Under the pieces are notes generated by a model, which was not told where the DNA came from, ran no database searches, and was given only the letters and a program-made list of their open reading frames with translations. Below, piece after piece: positions 50,293 through 57,981 of a DNA stretch of 57,981 nucleotides. Position 1 is the stretch's first letter, and every line of letters starts with the position of its first letter. The position numbers and the translations under genes were made by a program. Source of the DNA: Phoronis australis (Eukaryota; Phoronida; Phoronidae); contig NMRA01000265.1 in NCBI GenBank assembly GCA_002633005.1, forward strand, positions 70,381 to 128,361, written 5' to 3'.

Positions 50293-51801
50293 CTGACAGA
50301 CAGAAGGTATATCTCCACACATATATTCGGATACTGAGACTTCAGCAGTAGATCTGGTGGCCAAGCCAACTGAACATTACACTGCCATACACCTACCACA
50401 CTGACCACCCTTAACAGGCTGAAGATTGTTAGATATGATGAGGATAGTTCATATTTCGGTCTCCTCAGGTTTCCTCCTTGTATTGAATAACATCAGGGCA
50501 TGCTGAGATTCAGTTTTCACACTGGTTGAGGTTTGCAACAGCTCGAGGTTCAGAACAGCTTCAGGTTTCCACCGACAGCTCACAGGCTAGAAATTTTCCT
50601 GAGTGACTTCCAATTACTTAAGTACTTAAAAGACGTACCCAGCAAATCTCCAAGGTATCAACAAGGCTCTGACAAAATCGTTCTTTCCAATTATAATGTC
50701 CTTTATCATCATTAACAAATGGCAATCAGTCGTCGAACATAAATCATCTGAGACAGGGGTCTGACAAGTCCCCCAGTTTCCCTGCCAAACCTTGTAACTG
50801 AAGAATAGTAACAACTACCACAGAGTGGTTTGCTGCGATAACAGCACCTCAGAAATTCAATTCACAAGCTTTCACTGCCTTTGAAAAGTATCGCCTACCA
50901 AAATATTGATTGTGTAAGTAAACACCAATGGAATATCCGTCAAACCATTCATCGCCAGAAACTGCGGGTCAACCAACTGGCCACCAGTTTAATTAGAGCA
51001 GAACTTAATTTGCAACTGGTTACACCTGTATTCAATTGAGAGACTGGCTGCAAGAAGCAACATGCATGGGTGTAAGGGGTACACGACCAGCTCCATGTTT
51101 GTATTCTCAGCAAGATGCAGTGCCCAGTGACTGTGCTCTGGAGCCAACCTACAAATGCCTTACGTAACCTTGGCACACCTTTAAAAGAGCGGCAGGTTGT
51201 ACAGGTGTTTGTATTCAGAAGCTGGGTATGTAATATCTGTCTGTTCTTGGCCAGCGCGCAGGCCAGAGGTGCAGTATGAATGGGTCTGGCGGAATGAGCA
51301 TAACTAAACATATGTCACCATAGTAGAGAAGTTATCCACTTGAATTACAAGACATGTTGCATAATGCACAATTTCTATCTGACATGTATCTCAGTGTACA
51401 AATCCCTAATTTGACAGTATGTAAATATTTTGAAAACCTAGCAGTTAATCACTCTTGGAGTAGCCACAGGCTTGAAACCAGACGACTTTAATGGTTAGTT
51501 TAGTATCAAAGGGGCTAAAAACCCTTGAACCATGCTTATAACATAATTGTTAAATGATCATTTTGGCAACAATATAGTGAAATAATCATGAATGAGATTC
51601 AAACTTCATTTTATATCAGTCGACTCAGTATAAATATAATAATTGATTTAAAGATCAAAATAATATAATTGGCACAAAAAGACATACCGGTACCCATAAT
51701 AGGGACACTTCCCCATACTCATTGTCTAAATGTGAACAACATTCAATTCAGTTCATGAATTTGTGCTTTCTGCTGGCCCGTCATAAAACCCATGAAGAGG
51801 C

Positions 51802-52266
51802 TGGTGCTTTCCCATTCGGGGAACTTTGGTTTACCGAAGCTTCGCCGAAACATTGCTTACCTTTACAACTTGATAGCGACATCGAAGTTATCGCTAGATC
51901 GCGATTCAGTCATTGGAGTAGAAACTCTCAATTGTTCTCCTACCATTTACGAGTGTTTATGAAAGCAATCAGTGTCACTGTTCATTTACGTGCGTCTATT
52001 GAGAAAACGTCGGTTACTGTACAACACAGAACACATTTTGCGAGTCTCACGTGATCATATATCGTTGCCGCGACCTCTACCGATAACTTCGACAAAAGTT
52101 TGCTTTTAATCTTCCCAATACATCGAAGTTTTGGTGTCCGAAGCTTTGCTTTTAAATCCTATTATTTAAGCGAAATTTCGCTTGCAGTTTAATCATGGGA
52201 GTAAACCGTTCCCACTTATCGAAACTTTGGTAAAAGTGAAGTTTCACCTCTAATGGGAAAGCACCA
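51802..52266. mobile_element. MITE-like element, TGGTGCTTTCCCATT ends
   Basis: Left end TGGTGCTTTCCCATTC (51802-51817) matches the inverted right end AATGGGAAAGCACCA (52252-52266). The next inner blocks (GAACTTTGGTTTACCGAAGC and GAAACTTTGGTAAAAG) are also mirrored. The plus-strand frame of 110 residues here is a by-product of the repeat. Confidence 0.65.
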
Positions 52267-52547
52267 TAACATTCAGTTTCAAGGAAATCACTTCTCCTGT
52301 CTAGCTGAAGCTGTGCACAGCGTAACAATGGTTTATGGCTTTCTGATCCTGGATGCACAGTGAACCACAAAAAATGTATTCCAACTTCGCTTCGAAAATT
52401 ACCAGTAGTGAGTGCCGAGTGGTTTTTAAGGATTATGCGGACATTTTCCATCGGAAATTGCAGTTGGCATCTTAGATCCAGTAGGCATTAATGAAATATG
52501 ACTTCAGTAATCAACTGATGTTTTGATAACGATTTGGATCAACTTAC

Positions 52548-52565
52548 TGCAAGAACTCCAGAATC
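52548..52565 (-). CDS. Possible 18-base micro-exon
   Basis: Acceptor TTATTTTCTAG (52566-52567) and donor GTAAGTTGA (52546-52547) frame 18 bases. If the exon at 57598-57783 precedes it and 50181-50292 follows, it adds W-ILEFL-H across the joins with no stop. The splice sites are strong but the exon is tiny, so it could be chance. Confidence 0.2.
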
Positions 52566-53123
52566 CTAGAAAATAACAGCACCACATTTCCCCTTAACAC
52601 AAATAAAACATGTTAGATAATAACAACCTTGAATTTCTGTTGTGACTACTGCTGTACCCCAGACTTAAAATCAATTTTCATTGAAAAGAAGGTAAGTTTA
52701 ATTACCTACAAAAAATTGGTGGAAAGACATGTGACGGGACGTTCGTAACTTTACGCTTATAGTTATTCTTATTTAGTTGCAAATGTTCAGTTATTCTTAT
52801 GCTAATGTCTTTGTTGCGTCTCAGTGCGCCTTTGTTACGTGGGCATGTGGGCGCGACTGTATGTGTCGGGCACTTCGCTAGCGACAGGCTTAGGAGAAGG
52901 GTGTTTCCTTCTTTTGCTTTCATGGAAAGTTGATTGTTATCATGTGCAAATTGAACTGAAACGAATGCCCGATGAGAGAAAATACATATTCTGAGGTTCA
53001 GTGGAGACTTGCTCTGTTACAGACACATAAAGGGAATTTACAACCCCGAAGCACTCTCTAGTCCTCCTTGAAATCAGCCTGCCTTCTAACTGAGCACTTT
53101 TCATTAACTGTCCCAAATTTCTA

Positions 53124-53637
53124 AAGGCCCTTTCCCATACATTATCTTCGCTACAATCAAAGCTTCAGTTTCAACTGTAGTTAATCCCGAAGTTAAGCGT
53201 GAGTGTTCGCATCAACTTCGGAGTTATAGTTCAGCGATGTTATCGCAAGGCATTGGTAATATGACCATGACCTCTTGCAAATATGAAAGGTGCACTCTCA
53301 AATGTTCAGTGATTTTTTATTTATTTTTTAAAGAAAGAATCCTTCAAACACGTGGACAAACTGAAACACAATGCTTCTTCCACCAAAATAACTAATACTG
53401 GAACAAAATATTAAAATGTTAACCAGTTACCGCCTGCTGTTGGCGAATGCAGTGACACTTGCCAACAACTCCAAGGGCATCGAAGTAAGGTGTTCTCATT
53501 ATACTGAAGTGCCAATGCTTCCCTGTTAAATCCACCGCTTAACTTCGGAGATAACTAGTGCTGATTATGTTAATAAAAGACCAAAGTTAAGTGTTCCCAC
53601 TGAGTCTGAAGCTTCGGCAGCAGTGGGAAAGGCCTTT
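53124..53637. mobile_element. MITE-like element, TAAAGGCCTTTCCCA ends
   Basis: Left end TAAAGGCCCTTTCCCATA and right end TGGGAAAGGCCTTTA are inverted copies apart from one extra C. Interior blocks AACTTCGG and GAAGCTTCGG recall the element at 51802-52266, so the two belong to one broad family. TA at each edge may be the target site. Confidence 0.6.
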
Positions 53638-55028
53638 AACACAATTCACCAAACAACAAGGAAACTGTTTCAGTCAACCAGGTGACAACCACACTATATT
53701 ACTTACAAGGTATTTCACAAGGTTGGTTTTGGCCAAATTAGCAGTAGAAATTGAGAACCATTACTCATACATATCATAGTTGCATAAGTATACTGTCCAA
53801 GGTTCCATGGTAAATGAGTCCATCATCATGGAGGAAATAGAAAACCAATGAAAAGGCAACAAAAGAGCAATTGAAAACAGTCTGACACCAGTAGTAGTAG
53901 TTAATACACAAATGATCAAAACTATCCCCAAAGGGTGTGAATACAATATGTTGTCAGAGGAGGATCTCAGTTTTCTATAAGGGATTAGTTGTGTATACCA
54001 AGCGATGAGCTTCATGTTCATTGATAAATCTGTTCCCACACAAACTGCACTTAAGGACGCTCCTATTGGATATTGTGCCAAAAGACGATCAAGACTGACT
54101 GGTCAAATACAAGGACCAGGACAAAAATCCCAGTTTGTCTCAATGATGAGATGTAATGAACCGTACAGCTGGTTTGATTAGCAGCAGGATAAGGCTGTCC
54201 AACCATTAAATGGACTGAATTATAGTAAAAGACATCTGATTTGACAGGAGTATCCATGCTTTAAGGTTATTTCTTGGTGATTAACTCACACTAAGCCACT
54301 GGTGACAATCGGACAGGTAAAAATGTATACGCATGACTGAACACCTGTAGCATGAACAAAACTGTCCATCCGAGTTAAAAACATTGCTGATACAAGGCAC
54401 TGGTTGAGTAGTATATCAAATGCAGGTACAAAGGCACACTGTCAATAATAATACAAAACAAAATAGTCATAACGTCTGGCACTGTAACACGTTAATAATA
54501 TTAATATCAATACCATTAACTGTGGGGAAAGGATCAGCATACTCGTAATTTCCCAATTACAAATAAGATGAAAAAACATTCGACAAAAGCACTTACATCA
54601 CTTATGACATCTGAGATCTGTTAAAATCTCCTAAATGAAATCATGAGTTCCATTTTGAAATGATATCTAAGCAATTTGTGCCAGGGATGCTCTGACACGT
54701 TGCTAAGTTCTCATATTCAACCACAACCTGATATATTGCATATATTATTTTAAACATGATACTACTTTACCCNTTCAGGTGGTGCAAGCAGTCATAAAAT
54801 GTAAATGAGGAGCTCCTAGGAATTGTTGAGTCCAAGTAATAAGCATAAGTAAACCCTACAAGAAGATTGAAACAGATAATATGAAAATGTTTGCTGAGCA
54901 ATGTAAAATTAAATGTGCATTCCAAAGCTGTTGAGCTGTCAATTTTGACAGCTAAACCGATTTGGGGTTTAAAAACATTACTAAGCTCATCGGATCATGA
55001 ATTATAGACGAATAAGACAGCAACTCAA

Positions 55029-55520
55029 GTCACAGGGAATGCATACATGCCCCCGCAATTTTAGATTTGGCCAACTTACGGGAAACTAGGTCGCAAGCTT
55101 GTCGCATAGAGACCAGTAGATAGGCGTATCCATTGTTTACAATTTTCCTTTCTTATAATATAAATACTGCTAAGCACTTATCAGCAACAGGTTGACGTGC
55201 GCCTAAGGTGCGATATCTCTGCAACCTGCATTGTTATATCCAACGAAGACGCAACACAGGAAAACAATGGTAGTGTCCCATAGGCGATAACCATGCGACG
55301 CGCTTGCACCCGTCGCATGGATCTCGCAAGCTAAACCATAGCTTGCGACATACATACCATGTCATTTGGCATGGGAACCCGCATAAACTCTGAGGGGTTT
55401 TCTTGAGTTACTGAAGGCTTCGATGCTCTCATTGATAACCAAAATAGACTCCTATCAACTCTATCATGGTAAGCAATATTATGATAGCAATTTTACGAGA
55501 GTAAAAAGCCCAGTTCCATT
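55029..55520 (+). repeat. Repeat related to 49734-50020, with inserted palindromic segment
   Basis: Outer parts match the copy at 49734-50020; the middle (about 55085-55370) is absent there and contains mirrored blocks TCGCAAGCT/AGCTTGCGA and CCATGCGACG/CGTCGCATGG. The middle is GC-richer and may be a separate hairpin insertion. Confidence 0.45.
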
Positions 55521-56384
55521 TTCGTTATAGCAGCGAAACGTAGCTTTAATTTTAGACTGTTTCTCACATGTATATGTTACCTGGACAGTGTAGTATAAGA
55601 ATTGGCAGCTGTTTTTACAAATAACGTTAACTGAGGCACATTAATGGATGAAACTGTTGAACTGTAATTGCACACAACAGCTGTCTAACCACCGACCGCA
55701 AAATTTGCAAAAATTAGGCTTCTCTGAATTCGTTAATTTCATAATCTGAAAGTCTACATTTCCCTTAAGCATATATACACTTTCCAAACAAGTGTCAGTA
55801 TGCAAAACAACTAAGTATTTGTTATGTATCAGTCAGAAGTGAACATATTACCTGTGACCCAACAACCAAATTCAGACAACAAACAACAACTAGACAGACA
55901 ATCTCCTTCTGGCAAGAAAACACAAATCATCCTTTGATCCTATGACTTTTCTCTATGATTAAACTTATCCTGTTGCTTATCCTATTACATGTATTTATAT
56001 CTGTTTACTTTAACAGGTAATCTAACAGTTCAAGATCAACCACAAAGACAATTAACACCTGGTAATGTAGAATACACAAAAAGGTGTTGTAGCTACTCAG
56101 TAAGGTGACCACAACTATTTGAGCTATGAACACTATGGTGTTTGTTGTCAATGGTAGGATTGTCTTGCAAGGTAGTGGTGGTTTTAACACTTGTATTGTT
56201 AGTAACCAGTCTGAAAGTTTTCACATGAAGTTTGAGATGGTATCAACAAAATTAAACTTTCTGTTCAGATCTCAGGACTTAATGGCTAGGACACTCAGAG
56301 AACTCCAAAAATCACCTATTCAGGACATGCACAAGGTGATAAACATTTGGGCATAGTCAAATAACGAGAGAGTATGGTGTTTCT

Positions 56385-56575
56385 TTGCTTATTTAGCACA
56401 CAACAAACGAAAAATAAAGATGAAGAAAATTTTACTGTACCACTGGTGTTTTTAACAGTGCGTAGATACCTTTTGGTGAAATTTTTTAAGCCAGGTAATC
56501 AGCCTTTGAAAAGCAGAAAAATGACAATTTTGATAATTATTTTGGTGGGAAATAATGCAAAATTACAGCGCATTT
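56385..56575 (+). repeat. Dispersed AT-rich repeat, copy 6
   Basis: Start block TTATTTAGCACACAACAAAC, middle GATGAAGAAAATTTTACTG and CAGCCTTTGAAAAGCAG, end block GACAATTTTGATAATTATTT then TGGTGGGAAATAA. The open frame here is part of the repeat, not a gene. Confidence 0.5.
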
Positions 56576-57597
56576 TCTCAACTGCATAAGGTAAGGTGCT
56601 GTTAAAACTCTTGACTTTTCATTTCTCAAAGATAAGTAAGTCTAGTAGTAGTGAAAATTAGCACGAGATGGGTGTTCTGAATGACACGGACGTTTTCTCG
56701 AATGGATGAATTGGAGATAGCGAGCATAAAGCGTTAAAAGAGAAAATTTGGAAATTTAGTATTTTTGCATTTGAACGAGCCATATTAACAGGCAGAGTAT
56801 GAATTTTCTGAAAACAAAAAAAGAAAATAAAAATTGCAAAATCAGAATGAAACAACACTGGCCATTGTCGAAACATGAGCCTTTTCCAACAATAATACAG
56901 TAAGACATTTGTGTACAGTATGAGTTTAACAAAGTTCCATTGCACCTGGCTTCTGCTGATGAATTATAAGAGAATTCGTGTTACGTTATCCGTCTCAATA
57001 AAGTTATTCCATATACTTTACTAGACTAATCATTCATTTTCAAAAATGTTTCGCACCAGCTACATGGAATATTTTGCACTGAAACAAATGTCTCCAACAG
57101 AAGATAGCAATCCAATGATTTTCAAGAAATTTAAAACAGAAGCAGCACCTATTGGCAAATAAGTGAACTAGAAGAAGTCACAAGTTGGACTTGTCTGTCA
57201 AGTGGATCCACTACTTCAGACAAACGATAACTTAACTAACAAGCAGTAAAAAATTATACCAGAGTCACGTAGAGCATTGATATGCGCCCACCACATGCAT
57301 TGTAAATGGTAAAGATATAACTGCTGTTCATTTTACCACACATTTAAGAGTGAACACAGTCTGTTTAAGTATGTAATGATCCTTCAAACTGTTTGGGTGC
57401 TGTCACCTTCTTAATTGAAACACATCAGTCAAAACTTGGTAGTTTCAGAAGCAGAGGCAGAAAGGTAAATTCGCCGCTACAAGCTAGAATTTGCCACATG
57501 CACAAAAAGGTGAGTTTGCTATGTGGCGGCACTGCGGACGTCGGGCTGGTCCATAAGTCAACCTAAGTGGTGCTTTTGCTAACAAGAACACACCTAC

Positions 57598-57783
57598 CAA
57601 ATTCCATACTTTAAAAAATTCAGTAGATATTGAGGCAAGTACAAAAAATTAACACTGTCACAAGGGGGCGTGGAAGTGTTCGCATTCATCTGTAAATCAA
57701 CATCAACCATGCTCTTGCCAATAGAAACATATCCACCAAATTCTGTGAAGATCTCTGTGTTTGGCAGATCGAAAGACAGATGA
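57598..57783 (-). CDS. Possible upstream exon (61 codons)
   Basis: Acceptor GTTTTTGCCAG (57784-57785) and donor GTAGGTGT (57596-57597) bound 186 bases, open in one frame: one base, 61 codons, two bases. It encodes HLSFDLPNTEIFTEFGGYVS, then IGKSMVDVDLQMNANTSTPP and a hydrophobic, aromatic tail ending NFLKYGI. The ending phase fits 52548-52565 and 50181-50292. I do not recognise the sequence. The last third has AT-rich codons that look less coding, so the exon may be shorter or not real. Confidence 0.25.
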
Positions 57784-57981
57784 CTGGCAAAAACGAACAC
57801 CAAAATACTAAAATTTCATTAAGTTTCAGGGTTCAATTCCCAATATATGTCATGCCCGAATTAGCTGTTTTCAACATATAGGCACAGTTTCTGCTCAGTT
57901 CTCCATAAAAGCAGCCCTTATTCACTGAGGCTGGTCCCATTCCTAAAAAGCCAAAGAAAATTTTGAGTCTAGTCAAGGTAT

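Larger units (their letters stand above)
50293..57597 (-). other. Upstream region, third part
   Basis: Holds two related MITE-like elements, the repeat at 55029-55520, repeat copy 6, and the micro-exon candidate at 52548. A 21-base stretch at 54597-54617 also has good splice sites but introduces a stop in the chain considered here. No other gene seen. Confidence 0.65.

Noticed and set aside
51722-52054. 110-codon plus-strand frame
   Set aside because: Most of it lies inside the inverted-repeat element 51802-52266; by-product of the repeat.
57827-57842. tRNA-like T-arm string GGTTCAATTCC
   Set aside because: No acceptor stem, D-arm or anticodon arm can be built around it.

Overview
This window is eukaryotic, probably from a marine invertebrate animal. 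It is AT-rich, has no long open reading frames, carries two single-base N characters (22695 and 54773), and its coding sequence is broken into short exons with GT/AG borders, separated by introns of about 0.4 to 6 kb full of small inverted-repeat elements. I cannot name the species. The protein resembles a vertebrate family closely enough that any bilaterian lineage is possible.

One gene dominates and runs right to left on the minus strand. Thirteen core exons between 28423 and 563 join in frame without a single stop and give about 511 residues of a Rho-GTPase regulator of the ARHGAP20 (RA-RhoGAP) family. In order they encode the C-terminal end of a DH (RhoGEF) domain, a basic serine-rich linker, a PH domain, a Ras-associating (RA) domain and the first part of a RhoGAP domain with its arginine finger. 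The last RhoGAP helices and the C terminus lie beyond the left edge. Every junction was checked for splice dinucleotides and for phase.

The 5' side is complex. From 24.9 kb to the right edge there are several possible first exons on the same strand (24931-24972, 29618-29767, 39085-39147, 43030-43104, 44054-44146, 50181-50292), a 17-codon RS/SP-rich cassette exon (31206-31256), and a possible farther upstream chain (57598-57783 and an 18-base micro-exon at 52548-52565). All the ATG-bearing ones end in phase 0, the same phase in which exons at 31256, 28423, 22300 and 18031 begin. They could therefore give isoforms with different N termini, with or without the DH remnant. I selected for phase while scanning, so phase agreement alone is weak evidence.

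The introns and the 5' region hold repeats rather than other recognisable genes: a 448-bp fold-back element with 197-bp arms built of degenerate repeats of about 21 bp (32347-32794), a 163-bp element with perfect 26-bp inverted ends (23687-23849), several other MITE-like elements, a dispersed AT-rich family with at least six copies, and a three-copy 22-bp tandem repeat. I found no rRNA, tRNA, CRISPR, viral or bacterial features.
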